In this document: positions 32,381 through 43,525 of the stretch, piece after piece
Layout of the letters: every line of letters begins with the position of its first letter
How positions within the stretch are numbered: position 1 is the first letter of the stretch
DNA from: Cymbidium sinense
Lineage: Eukaryota > Streptophyta > Magnoliopsida > Asparagales > Orchidaceae
Reading direction: 5' to 3'
Assembly: GCA_021442155.1 (NCBI GenBank)
Contig: CM038222.1
Coordinates: 20,036,923 to 20,100,922 of the forward strand
DNA length: 64,000 nt
The notes under the pieces: generated by a model
Databases searched by the model: none
Seen by the model: the letters and a program-made list of their open reading frames with translations, nothing else
What the model was told of the DNA's origin: nothing
Made by a program: the position numbers and the translations under genes

Positions 32381-34593
32381 CTTCTACTATTTTGTTGGTT
32401 TTTTTTGCTATGGTTTTATTCAAACTATTTTTGGTTGTTTATTTTGTGCTTTTCTCACCATGAAGTGGTTTTTGCTGAGTTTATTTCTATACTTAAACCC
32501 CCTTCCTCTTAACCCCATTCCATACTTGACAGACTCTTTTTTGGGTCATAGTGGTTATAATTGATTTCCCTATGCTCTGAGACTGGTAGTTTTCTTTCTA
32601 TGGCTCATGTTATGCTTCTTTTGTCACACAACTAGTGATTTTTTAGGGTCTCTGTTGTATGCCCATTTTGGCCTACCCCTTTTATTAATGGATGTTAGGT
32701 TTGCCTCTAGTTTTTGCTGGCTATGGCCTTATTCGAATGGGATTTTTGGCTACTATGGTTGGCTCTATTGGTTGCTGCTATTTGCTTCTCCCATTTGGGT
32801 GGTTATTTTCTATGGCTGCTATTGGCCTCTTCTAGCTTAGCTTAGTTTTGGGTTTTTTGGTGGTTGATGTTCTCCTTTTCTGGTTTATTTTGGGGGCTTC
32901 TACTGGTTGGTTTTTCCCTCTTCCTTGTGGATTGGAGTTAGTTGTTATGTGGTTATTATCTTCTTATTTTCTTCTTTATTGTGACTGTCTGCTCTTTGGG
33001 AATTGGAAGGGGTTTTGTTTGCCTCTATCCTTGTTCCTATCCTTATAGTTTTGTTGCTTGTGGTTGGGTAGTCCTCCTTGGGCTTTGTTTGGTTGGGTGA
33101 CTACCATTTTTGTTTCTTGGTTATTCAGAGATCTCCAGGTGGGTTGTGGCATTGTCAGTTGTTGTTCTTTCACTCTTTTCTGGGTTTTGTATTGGCTTTG
33201 TCTTCTAGTTGCTTTTGTTGGCTGACTGGGCTAGTTGGCCATTTTGTCTAGCAGGGTTGGTTGGCTGGGTTGATGTGTTGGCTATGTTTGATGGTTAGTT
33301 TAGGTGCTTTTGGTTGGGTTTCTGTCCTGGTTGGTTATCCCTCTGGGTGTAGTTGCTTATTTGTTTTCCCTCGATTTGGTGTCGTGTCAGTTTTTACTGC
33401 TCACTCTCATCCTATTATTCTTGGCCTAGGTGGTTTTATTGGCAATTTTGTTGGTGGAGGATATGAACTCTTGTGGTTTTTGTATCCTATTTTAGGACTT
33501 GTATTGGTTGGCTACTTGAGGGTTTTATTTTGTTGTCTTGCCTTGGATGCTTGTCATCTTGGTGTTTTGGGATTTATGTTGGCTGTTGGTATTGACTCCC
33601 TCTGGTTTATTTGGCTCTCATTGTTTCCAAATATTTGCCTCTTGGTTAGTGGTGGTAAATTTGTTGTTCTTTTGGCTACTTTGGTGGTGGTTTTGATGCT
33701 TATCTCCTACTATTTTGCTATTTGGGTGGAGGTTTTGCCATTGGATTTGGATTGCTAGGGCTCAAGAGATAACCGTGGGTTGTTGTTTTTCCTTTGGGAT
33801 TGTTTTGCTTGATTGTGTTGTTCCCCCTATTTATGCTAACTGCCCCTTTTTCGTGTTTCTCTTCCTATTGGTGGTGGCTTGATTATTCGCTTGGTTTATT
33901 TTAGCTTGGCCTTGTAACTTGGGATGTTGGCTTTAAGTGATTGGTTTGTTGTGGGTTTTGGTTGGTGGGTTGTCTGTACTAATGTTGTTTTCTCTTTGTT
34001 TGGAGAAGGCTGATCACAATGGACTATTTTGCCTTGGATGGTTGCTTATATCATATATGCTGGCTATGATGGCCTTGATGTTTTCTCATATCTTCTCTCT
34101 GGTTGGTAGCATGCATATGATTGTAACCCTCATGAAGTTTGGATGCTCATATGTATTATTGTCCTTGAGATGATCTTAACTAAGCTTGAGCCTTCTCTTT
34201 CTCAGCTATTTCTAAATTGTTTACTTTATCATTTTCCATTTGTAGTGTTTTGCATTTCTTTTGTAGGTTGGAACTTCACAGATGGAATGATCTTTACTCG
34301 ATCAACTCAAGTACTATTGATGTGGATCTTGCTTATCTTGACTTTTCAAAGTGATCATGAGCTCTTGACTAGTCTTATTGCTTTCTTGAGTTATTAGTAT
34401 TATTTTGGTCTTTTCTCTTTTGCTTTTAAGCTATTATATTTGATCTTTAATTTTTTTCCATTATACTTAGAAGGGGGTTTGGCTCTTTAGGTTTCTTGTT
34501 CTTCTGTGAGCAGTTGAACTTTGAGTTTTACCCCTTTTAAGGACATTGTATCCTTTAATGGTAATAAAATTCTAACTTTCTAAAAAAAAAAAA
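32381..34593 (+). mobile_element. LINE 3' UTR, T/G-rich, with poly-A
   Basis: A 2.2-kb noncoding tail of TTGGTTGG- and TGGTTTTG-rich sequence. The last 630 bases match the LINE tails of the right arm: GATTGTAACCC, AAGTTTGGATGCTCATATGT, TTGAGATGATC, GAGCCTTCTCTTTCTCAGC, TTGTAGTGTTTTGCA, GTGGATCTTGCTTATCTTG, TTACCCCTTTTAAGGACATT, AATAAAATTCTAACTTTC and the A tail. The frames at 33,261-33,758 (165 codons) and 32,607-32,840 give hydrophobic composition only. The part from 33,698 to the end is also the start of a 5-kb direct duplication. Confidence 0.88.
34563..34593 (+). promoter_or_regulatory. LINE polyadenylation signal and A12 tail
   Basis: AATAAA at 34,563-34,568, followed after 13 bases by a run of 12 A (34,582-34,593), then CCTAAACACTAAACGCC. 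The same TTCTAACTTTC-to-A tail occurs at 39,563-39,572, 47,265-47,271, 50,721 onward and 56,062 onward. The tail abuts telomeric sequence directly. Confidence 0.9.
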
Positions 34594-36370
34594 CCTAAAC
34601 ACTAAACGCCAAACCCTAAACCCTAAACCCTAAAAAGCTAAAAACCTAAACCTAAACAAAATAAAACCTAAAAAAAATAAATAAAAAATACCAAAATCAA
34701 AATAAAATAAAAACCTAAATTAACAGCTAAACCTAAACCTAAACCTAAACAAAAAAAGAAAATAAAATTAAAAAATAAAAACTAAACTAAAATAAAAGAA
34801 ATAGAAACCTAAACTAAACTAAAAAAATAAAAAACCTAAATAAAAATAAAAACTAAAATTAAAATAAAAATAAAATAAACATAAAATAAAAACCTAAACA
34901 AAAAAATAAACTACAAATAAAAAATAAAACTTAAACCCAAAAAAACTTAAACATAAAATAAAATAAAATAAACTTAAACCTAAACCTAATCCTGAAATAT
35001 AAATAAATCGAACTAAATGTAAATAAAATAAACTAAAATAAACCTAAACCTAAATTAAAAAAAAAATAAACCTAAAATAAAACCTAAAATAAAACCTAAA
35101 AAATAAAATCAAAGAATAATCCTAAACCTAAAAATGAAAATAAAAACCTAAACCAAAAAAAAATAGAAATAAAACTAAACTAAAAAATAAACCTAAACCT
35201 AAAAATAAACTAAAATAAAAAACCCTAAACTAAAATAAATATACCTAAAATAAAAAAAACTAAACTAAATAAAAAATAATAAACCAAAATAAAAATAATT
35301 AAATAAAACTAAATAAACTAAATAAACCTAAACCTACTAGTTTACATAATTTAAAACAAAACCATAGGCAGAAACCCTAAACCTAGGCAAAACCCAAACC
35401 TAAAAACAGACCCTAAACCCTAAACCCTAAACCCCAAACCCTAAACCCTAAGCCTTAAACACTAAAAACCTAAAAACCTAAAAATAAAATAAAAAAATAA
35501 ACTTAAACCTAAATAAAATAAGAAATAAAATAAAATAAAAACCTAAAATAAAACCTAAACCTAAACTTAAACCTAAACGTAAACCTAAAAAAAAATAAAA
35601 TAAAAAAAATAAAAACTAAACTAAAATAAAATAGATAAAAACCTAAAAATAAAAAAAATAAAAAAAACAAATAAAATAAAACTAAAGAAAATAAAAATAA
35701 ATAAATAAAATAAAAAAATAATAACCTAAACCTAAAATAAACATAAAATAAAAAAATGAAACCCTTACTAAAAGCGTCTAAAAATAAAATAAAATAAACT
35801 AAACCTAAAATAAAACTAAACTAAAGATAAATAAAACCTAAATAAAACCTAAAATAAATTAAACCTAAATAAAATAAAATAAAATAAACAAAATATACTA
35901 AGCTAAACTAAAATTTAAAAATAAATATAAAATAAAAACGTAAAACATAAACCTAAAAAAAAACCTAAACATAAAAAAATAAAATTAAAATAAAACTAAA
36001 CTAAAAAATAAACATAAACCTAAACCTAAACCTAAAAAAAACTAAAATACCTAAATTAAAATAAATAAACTAAACTAAATAAAGCTAAAAATAAATAAAA
36101 TAAAATAAAATAAATAAAAATAAACTAAATAAACCTAAACTACTAATTTGCAATTTAAAATAAACCTAAACTTAAAATAAACCTTAAACCTAAACCTAAA
36201 CCATAATAAAATCCTAAACCTTAAACCCTAAACCCTAAGTCCATAAACCCTAAACCCTAAATCCAAATTAACCATAAACCCTAAACCCTAAACCCAAACC
36301 ATAAATCATAAACCCTATACCCTAAACCCTAAAAAACCTAAACCTTGAACCCTAAACCCTAAACCCTAAA
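34594..36370 (+). repeat. Telomere-like satellite, right arm, block 5
   Basis: Degraded CCTAAA/TAAAATAAA repeat with the marker CCTACTAGTTTACATAATTT near 35,333, clean CCCTAAA to about 35,460, a second degraded stretch, a second marker (CTACTAATTTGCAATTTAAA near 36,147), and clean CCCTAAA variants up to the LINE tail at 36,371. Two marker-to-marker modules of about 0.8 kb are visible. Confidence 0.9.
35325..35360 (+). repeat. Conserved AT marker inside the satellite (example)
   Basis: AAACCTACTAGTTTACATAA followed by TTTAAAA. Close variants occur once at each degraded/clean boundary: near 22,395, 24,033, 26,012, 36,147, 40,323, 41,166, 44,872, 45,807, 48,787, 49,291, 53,445, 54,127, 57,337, 59,072 and 60,025 on the + strand; near 215, 672, 2,100, 8,608, 9,127, 11,950 and 13,288 on the - strand. 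Degraded sequence lies before it and clean CCCTAAA after it, in the CCCTAAA direction. Confidence 0.85.
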
Positions 36371-38266
36371 CTTATTTTCACTTTTTGGCCTGAGTTGGGT
36401 TATGTTTTTGACCTCTTACATTTGGGTTGGCCAGGTGGTTGCTGCCTGGTGGTTCCTTTTTTTTCTAGCTTCGGTTGGCTTGGTTTTTTAAGCCTGGTGG
36501 ATGTTGTCTTCTTTGCATTGTTACTCTGATTGCAGTTGAATGAGATGGCTTCTCCTCTAGCTTTATTTTATTTTCTGCAATAGTTTGTTTGTTGGCTCTC
36601 CTCTTGAACTCAAATTACTTTTTGCTAGTTTTTCATGGTTGGATGGGTGGCCTTCCTAGTGGGAACTATTATTGGTTATTGCCTTTCTGAACCTCCTTTT
36701 GTAGAATTTCCTAGCTACTTTTTTGTGTTGCCTCCTAATTCTTTATTATTTATTACTGGATCCTTCTTTTATGTTAGTTTTGCATTTGGTAATTCTTTTG
36801 AGGTTAGCCTCTACTGGGTGCATTTTTTTGCAACACATTTTGTATTATTATTATGCTTTTCGGGTTAATCTGTTACAGGAAGTTTGGTTTTTTGGCAAGT
36901 CTGGCTAGCTAGTTGCCTTTCTATGGTTGTCGTGCTTCTTTTGGACCTCTATTATATGGTGCTTTGTTGTTTTTCTACTTTTCCTTGGCTACTGAGGATT
37001 CTTCCTTTGTTGGTTATGGGCTATTCTCCGGTGGTTTCCTTATGGCTGATTTATGTAGCTAGTTTGGTTGAAGGACTTTTAGTTATCCTTGGAATCATGG
37101 TTGGTTGATTTTATTTCTTTGTTAATCTTTTCCTTATTCTTGGACAATTTGTTGGAGCCTTTTTTTATGCCGATCGAACCTTTATTGATCTTATTAGATT
37201 GAATTTTTTGGTTTCTAGTTGTTGGTGGCATCGTTTGGCCCCCTTTTGTGTGACTGTTTTATGATCTGTTGATTTGCACTGGCTGCAGCTTATATTTCCT
37301 TCAGTTGATGGTTTCATTTCTGAGTTGTTTAGTCATTTGTGGGTGCTCACCCTAGTTTGGCTTAGTGACTGCTACTTGTTGGGTCTTTGGCTTGAGGGAT
37401 CCTATCTTGGTTTTGTTGGCTATTTATCTGTCAATTAGCATGGGTCTGGTGGTTGCTGACTACTGGTTATGGGTTTTCCCTAGTTTGGAGCTTGGATGGG
37501 TATTTGGATAATGGTTGTTGTTGGTGTTTTTGACTTTGTTCTAGCCTCTCTCTAAGTTATTTTGATTAGTCTATTGTGGTTTTTGTTTGGTGGTTTGGTT
37601 GCTAGCTGGTTACTAGCTGGTTGCTCTTTGTTAAATGGTGCAGGATTTGGAACTCGATGGGTTATTGGCCTTGGAGGTTTGCGTGTATCAGGTATGCTAG
37701 CTATAATGGCTATGATGTTACTCACCTCTTCTCATGGTTCATAGCATTACATATGATTGTAACCCTTCTTTGTGAAGTTTGGATGCTCATATGTACTGTT
37801 AACCTTTGAGATTATCCTAACTGAGCCTAAGCCTTCTCTTTCTCAGCACTCTCCTTTTCCTCTCTTTATCCTTCTCATTTTTAGCTATGACTTTTGCCGT
37901 TGTAGTGTGTTGCAAATTTCTTTTATAAGTTGGAATTTTACAAAGGGAATGGTCATTACTCAATCAACCCAAGTGTTGTTGTTGTGGATCTTGCTTATCT
38001 TGCTTTCTCAAAGAAATCATGAACTATTGCTCAGTCATTCTTTTACTATTTTTTGGATTTGTTTTAATCTTACACTGTGTCTTTTTCTCTTATGCTTTTT
38101 AGCTATTGTATTTTCTCTTTTATTTTCTTTTCTTTTTTTAATGTTCTTAGATGGGAGTTTAGCTTTTTGGGTTTCTTGAAGCTCTGAGAGGATTAGAATT
38201 TTAGAGCTTTACCCCTTTTAAGAACATTGTATCTTTTCCTACTATGGTAATAAAATTCTAACTTCC
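36371..38266 (+). mobile_element. LINE tail element T1
   Basis: It begins sharply after CCCTAAA with CTTATTTTCACTTTTTGG, then CCTGAGTTGGGTTATG, and ends with AATAAA at 38,249 and TTCTAACTTCCCC. About the last 900 bases align with the LINE 3' UTR at 33,930-34,580 (ATGATTGTAACCC, AAGTTTGGATGCTCATATGT, GTGGATCTTGCTTATCTTGC). The first kilobase is T/G-rich and of the same style but I cannot align it firmly to the long LINE. It has no domain and no poly-A. Frames in it (for example 36,635-36,868 and 37,772-38,179) are compositional. Either a 5'-truncated LINE of a sister subfamily or a non-autonomous derivative. Confidence 0.83.
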
Positions 38267-38611
38267 CCTCCCCTCACGCCCACCCTAAACCCCAAAACCG
38301 TAAACCCTAAACCCTAAACCCAAACCCTAAACTGTAAAGCCTAAACCCTAAACCCTAAACCTTAAACCCTAAACCCTAAACCCTAAAACCCTAAACTCTA
38401 AACTCTGAACCCTAAACCCTAAACTCAAAACCCTAACCATAAACCCTAAACCATAAAAGCAAAAAACCTAAAACCCTAAACCCTAAACTTTAAACCCTAA
38501 CCGTAAACCCTAAACCCCTAAACCCTGAACCTCAAACCATAAACCTAAAACTAAAGTAATTAAATAAATTAAAAATAAACCTAAACCCAAAAACCTAATA
38601 AACATAAACCT
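38267..38611 (+). repeat. Clean telomere-like block and GR-RBP leader
   Basis: CCCTAAA variants from the T1 end to about 38,540, then AAAGTAATTAAATAAATTAA and the rest of the leader before the GR-RBP fragment at 38,612. Confidence 0.9.
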
Positions 38612-38715
38612 TAAGAATAGATAGAACCTTGACGACAAGAACATCACCATCAACCAGGAAAAGTCTAGATCTGGAGATGGAGGCGAAGGTGGATGTGGAT
38701 GTTATTGTAGTGGTG
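38612..38715 (+). pseudogene. GR-RBP 3' fragment, copy 6, cut by the duplication junction
   Basis: It starts at AAGAATAGATAGAACCTTGA and reads NR-stop-NLDDKNITINQEKSRSGDGG in one frame, with the CAG of NGQN changed to TAG. It stops after about 104 bases at GTAGTGGTG, where LINE 3' UTR sequence follows at 38,716. The matching intact sequence is in copy 7 (43,526 onward), which shares the AAAAG substitution in the NQAQ codons. So copies 6 and 7 are the two ends of the 5-kb duplication. Confidence 0.88.
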
Positions 38716-39572
38716 CTTATCTCCTACTATTTTTCTATTTGGGTGGAGGTTTTGCCATTGGATTTGGATTGCTAGTGCTCTAGAGATAGCCATGGGTTGT
38801 TGTTTTTCCTTTGGGATTGTTTTGTTCGATTGTGTTGTTCCCCCTATTTATGCTAACTGCCCCTTTTTCATGTTTCTCTTCCTATTGGTGGTGGCTTCGG
38901 TGGAGTTACTACTTGGTTTATTTTAGCTTGGCCACTGGTCCTCTTGTAACTTCTAGGATGTTGGGTTTAAGTGATTGGTTTGTTGTGGGTTTTGGTTAGT
39001 GGGTTGGCTGCTGGCTGGCTATTAGCTGGTTGTTTTTCTCTGTTTGTTTGGAGAAGGAACTGGATCACAATGGACTATTTTTCCTTGGATGGTTGCTTAT
39101 ATCATATATGCTGGCTATGATGGCCTTGATGTTTTCTCATATCGGTTGGTAGCATGCATACGATTGTAACCCTTCTCATGAAGTTTGGATGCTCATATGT
39201 ATTATTGTCCTTGATATGATCTTAACTAAGCTTGAGCCTTCTCTTTCTCTTATTTTGGTTGGAACTTCAAAGAATGATCTTTCAACTCTATTGATATGGA
39301 TCTTGACTTCTCAAAGGGATCATAAACTGCTACTGACTAGTCTTTTTATTGCTTTCTTGTGTTATATTAGTATTATTTCGGGTCTTTTCTCTTTTGCTTT
39401 TAAGCTATTATATTTGATCTTTAATTTTTTTCCATTATACTTAGAAGGGGGTTTGGCTCTTTAGATTTCTTGTTCTTCTGTGAGCAGTTGAACTTTGAGT
39501 TTTACCCCTTTTAAGGACATTGTATCCTTTATTTTAATGGAAATAAAATTCTAACTTTCCCTAAAAAAAAAA
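38716..39572 (+). mobile_element. Duplicated LINE 3' end with poly-A
   Basis: Copy B of the LINE 3' UTR end. It matches 33,698-34,593, including TGTTGTTCCCCCTATTTATG (near 38,832), AAGTTTGGATGCTCATATGT and the last TTCTAACTTTCCCT plus A10 at 39,563-39,572. It lacks about 65 bases between TTTCTC (39,247) and GGTTGGAACTTC that copy A has. It was not inserted as a LINE: its 5' edge is the duplication junction. Confidence 0.9.
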
Positions 39573-41394
39573 CCTAAACACTAAACACCAAACTAAACCT
39601 AAAATAAAAAAGCTAAAACCTAAACCTAAACAAAATAAAACCTAAAAAATAAATAAAAATACCAAAATCAAAATAAAATAAAACCTAAATTAACATTAAA
39701 CCTAAACCTAAATCTAAAAAAAGAAAATAAAATTAAAAATAAAAAACTAAAATAAAAGAAATGAAACCTAAACTAAACTAAAAATAAATAAAAACCTAAA
39801 TAAAAATAAAAACTAAAATTAAAATAAAAATAAAATAAACATAAAATAAAATAAAATAAAAACCTAAACAAAAAAAATAATCCTACAAATAAAAAAAATA
39901 AAGCTTAAACCCTAAAAAAAAACTTAAACATAAAATAAAAATAAAATAAACTTAAACCTAAACCTAATTCTGAAATAAACTAAATCGAAACCTAAACGTA
40001 AATAAAATAAACTAAAAATAAACCTAAATAAATTAAAAAATAAAACCTTAAAATAATCCTAAAAGAAAAACCTAAAACCAAAACCTAAAAAAATAAAATA
40101 AAAGAATAATCCTAAACCTAGAAATGAAAATAAAATCCTAAACCTAAAAAAAATAGAAATAAAACTAAACTAAAAAATAAACCTAAACCTAAAAATAAAC
40201 TAAAATAAAAAAACCTAAACTAAAATAAATAAACCTAAAATAAAAAAACTAAACTAAATAATTAATAATAAACCAAAATAAAAATAATTAAATAAAACTA
40301 AATAAACTAAATAAACCTAAACCTACTAGTTTACATAATTTAAAATAAAAATAAACCCAAAAAACTAACCAAAAACCCTTAACCCTAGGCCACAACCACT
40401 AAACCCTAGGCACTAAACCTCAACCCTAAACCCTAAAATACAGCCTAAACTAAAACCTAAAAAAAATAAAAATAAAATAAAACTAAATAAAACAATAAAA
40501 TAAAAATAAAACCTAAACCTAAATTTAAACCTAAGCGTGAACCTAAAAAAATAAAATAAAAAAATAAAACTAAACTAAAATAAAATAGATAAAAAACCTA
40601 AAAAAAAAATAAAAAAAACCGAAAATAAAACTAAATAAAATAAAAAACTAAAATAAAATAAAATAAAATAAACCTAAAATAAAGTAAAATAAAAACTAAA
40701 TAATAACATAAACCTAAAAAATAAACATAAAAAATTAAAAAATAATACCTAAACCCTAAACTAAAAAAAAAAGCGTAAACCTAAAATAAACAAAATAAAA
40801 TAAACCTAAACCTAAAATAAAATAAACTAAACTAAAATCAATAAAACTTAAACCAAAACCTAAAATAAATTAAACCTAAACTAAATAAAATAAATAATAA
40901 ACAAAAACTAAGCTAAAAAATTTAAACCTAAAATAAAATATAAAAAATAAAATGTAAATACACCTAAAAAAAAACCTAAAACATAAAAAATAAAAATAAA
41001 ATAAAACTAAACTAAAAATAAACATAAACCTAAACCTAAACCTAAAAAATAAACTAAAATAAAATACCTAAATTAAAATAAATAAACTAAACTAAATAAA
41101 GCTAAAAATAAACCTAAATAAAAATAAAAATAGAATAAATAAAAAATAAACTAAATAAACCTAAACCTTCCAATTTACTTAATTTAAAAATAAACCTAAA
41201 CTTAAAATAAACCTTAAACCCTAAACCCTAAACCATAATAAAATCCTAAACCTTAAACCCTAAACCCTAAGACCCTAAACCCTAAACCCTAAATCCAAAT
41301 TAACCATAAACCCTAAACCCTAAACCCAAACTATAAACCATAAACCCTAAACCCTAAAAAACCTAAACCTTGAACCCTAAACCCTAAAACCTAA
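39573..41394 (+). repeat. Telomere-like satellite, right arm, block 7 (copy B of block 5)
   Basis: Same order and nearly the same words as 34,594-36,370, with markers CCTACTAGTTTACATAATTT near 40,323 and CCTTCCAATTTACTTAATTT near 41,166. The clean part before the LINE tail repeats AACCTAAACCTTGAACCCTA from copy A exactly. Confidence 0.9.
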
Positions 41395-43176
41395 CTTATT
41401 TTCACTTTTTAGCCTGAGTTGGGTTATGTTTTTGACCTCTTACATTTGGGTTGGCCTGGTGGTTGCTACCTGGTGGTTCCTTTTTACTTGGGTTGAATGA
41501 GATGGCTTCTCCTCTAGCTTTATTTTATTTTCTGCAATAGTTAGTTTGTTGGCTCTTCTCTTAAACTTGAATTACTTTTTGCTAGTTTTTCATGGTTGGA
41601 TGGGTGGCCTTCCTAGTGGGAACTATTGTTGGTTGAACCTCATACGTAGAATTTCCAAGCTACTTTTTTGTGTTGCCTCCTAGTTCCTTATTATTTATTA
41701 CTAGATCCTTCTTTTATGTTGGTTTTGCATTTGGTAATTCTTTTGAGGTTAGCCTCTATTGGGTGCATTTTTTTCAACACATTTTGTATTATTATTATGC
41801 TTTCCGTCGGGTTATTCTCTGTTGCAAAGGAAGTTTGGTTTTTTGGCAAGTCCTTGCTAGCTACTGTGGTTGCCTTTCTATGGTTGTCGTGCTTCTTTTG
41901 GACCTCTATTATATGGTGCTTTGTTGTTTTTCTACTTTTCCTTGGCTACTGAGGATGCTTCCTTTGTTGGTTATGGGCTATTCTCTGGTGGTTTCGTTAT
42001 GGCTGATTTATGTAGCAAGTTTGGTTGAAGGACTTTTAGTTGTCCTTGGAATCTTGGTTGGTTGATTTTTTTTCTTTGTTAATCTTTTCCTTATTCTTGG
42101 ACAATTTATTGGAGCCTTTTGTTATGCCGATCAAACCTTTATTGATCTTTTTAGATTAAACTTTTTGGTTTCTAGTTGTTGGTGGCTTCCTTTGGCCCCT
42201 GTGGTTGTTTATGATCTTTGATTTATGCGGCTTACTTATATTTCCTTCAGTTGATGGTTTCATTTTTGAGTTCTTTAGTCATTTGCAGTTGCTCACCCTA
42301 GTTTGGCTTAGTGACTACTACTTGTTGGGACTTTGGCTTTAGGGATCCTATCTTGGTTTTGTTGGCTATTTATCTGTTAATTAGCATGGGTCTGGTGGTT
42401 GCTGACTACTGGTTATGGGTTTTCCCTAGTTTGGAGCTTGGATGGGTATTTGGATAATGGTTGTTGTTGGTGTTTTTGACTTTGTTCTAGCCTCTCTCTG
42501 AGTTATTTTGATTAGTCTATTATGGTTTTTGTTTGGTGGTTTTTTTTACATTGGTTGTTCTTTGGGTTGCTCTTTGTTAAATAGTGCAGGATTTGAACTC
42601 TATGGGTTATTGGCCTTAGGTTTGCGTGTATCAGGTATGCTAGCTATAATGGCTATGATGTTACTCACCTCTTCTCTGTGGTTCATAGCATTACATATGA
42701 TTGTAACCCTTCTTTGTGAAGTTTGGATGCTCATATGTCTTTAACCCTTGAGATTATCCTGAGCCTAAGCCTTCTCTTTCTCAGCACTCTCCTTTTCCTC
42801 TCTTTATCCGTATCATTTTTAGCTATGACTTTTGCCATTGTAGTGTGTTACAGATTTCTTTTATAAGGTGGAATTTTACAAAGGGAATGGTCATTACTGT
42901 TGTTGTTGTGGATCTTGCTTATCTTGCTTTCTCAAAGAAATCATGAACTATTGCTCAGTCATTCTTTTACTATTTTTTGGATTTGTTTTAATCTTACTCT
43001 GTGTCTTTTTCTCTTATGCTTTTTAGCTATTGTATTTTCTCTTTTGTTTTCTTTTCTTTTTTAATGTACTTAGATGGGAGTTTAGCTTTTTGGGTTTCTT
43101 GAAGCTCTGAGAGGATTAGAATTTTAGAGCTTTACCTTTTAAGAACATTGTATCTTTTCCTACTATGGTAATTCTA
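41395..43176 (+). mobile_element. LINE tail element T2 (copy B of T1)
   Basis: It starts CTTATTTTCACTTTTTAG at 41,395 and follows T1 closely (CATGGTTGGATGGGTGGCCT, GTTTGGATGCTCATATGT). Several blocks present in T1 are missing here, for example about 60 bases after TGGTGGTTCCTTTTT near 41,480. The polyadenylation region has lost AATAAA (it reads ATGGTAATTCTAAAC). T1 and T2 share the 5' point and sit at the same place in the two duplicated segments, so T2 arose by duplication. Confidence 0.87.
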
Positions 43177-43525
43177 AACAACCTCTCCCACAAAACCCTA
43201 AACCACAAACCTAAACCTAAACCCTAAACCCTAAACCTAAGCCTTAAACCCTAAACCCTAAACCCTAAAACCCTAAACTCTAAACTCTGAACCCTAAACC
43301 CTAAACCTTAAGGCATAAACACAAAACCCTAAACTCAAAACCCTAACCATAAAACCTAAACCATAAAAGAAAAAAACCTAAAAAGCCTAAACCCTAAACT
43401 TTAAACCTTAACCGTAAACCCTAAACCCCTAAACCCTGAACCTCAAACCATAAACCTAAAACTAAAGTAATTAAATAAATTAAAAATAAACCTAAACCCA
43501 AAAACCTAATAAACTTAAACCTTAA
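43177..43525 (+). repeat. Clean telomere-like block and GR-RBP leader (copy B)
   Basis: Same order as 38,267-38,611: CCCTAAA variants, then AAAGTAATTAAATAAATTAA near 43,463 and the leader end AACCTTAAG. Confidence 0.9.

Larger units (their letters stand above)
26849..34593 (+). mobile_element. Nearly full-length L1-type plant LINE (dead)
   Basis: This 7.7-kb element has the full order of a plant L1-type LINE: 5' UTR (26,849-27,081), ORF1 with a DUF4283 core and zinc knuckle (27,082-28,426), ORF2 with endonuclease, reverse transcriptase, zinc-binding linker and RNase H (28,480 to about 32,380), a 2.2-kb T/G-rich 3' UTR, AATAAA, and an A12 tail at 34,582-34,593 followed directly by CCTAAAC. 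Stops and frameshifts break both ORFs. I see no clear target-site duplication, as expected when both flanks are telomeric repeats. It is the parent type for the other LINE pieces in the window. Confidence 0.93.
33698..38715 (+). repeat. Direct duplication of about 5 kb, copy A
   Basis: Copy A holds the LINE 3' end (from GATGCTTATCTCCTAC at about 33,694), its poly-A, a satellite block, LINE tail T1 and the first 104 bases of a GR-RBP fragment. The same order follows immediately as copy B. For example, TATCTCCTAC at 33,701 equals that at 38,718 (offset 5,017), and GTTATTGTAG at 38,701 equals that at 43,612 (offset 4,911). The changing offset reflects indels between the copies. Confidence 0.9.

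Noticed and set aside
33261..33758. 165-codon hydrophobic frame
   Set aside because: Same reason: LINE 3' UTR composition. It has no counterpart frame in the related tails.
41668..42065. Overlapping 94- and 131-codon hydrophobic frames in T2
   Set aside because: They are in two different frames over the same T/G-rich element. The equivalent region in T1 is broken into shorter, different frames.
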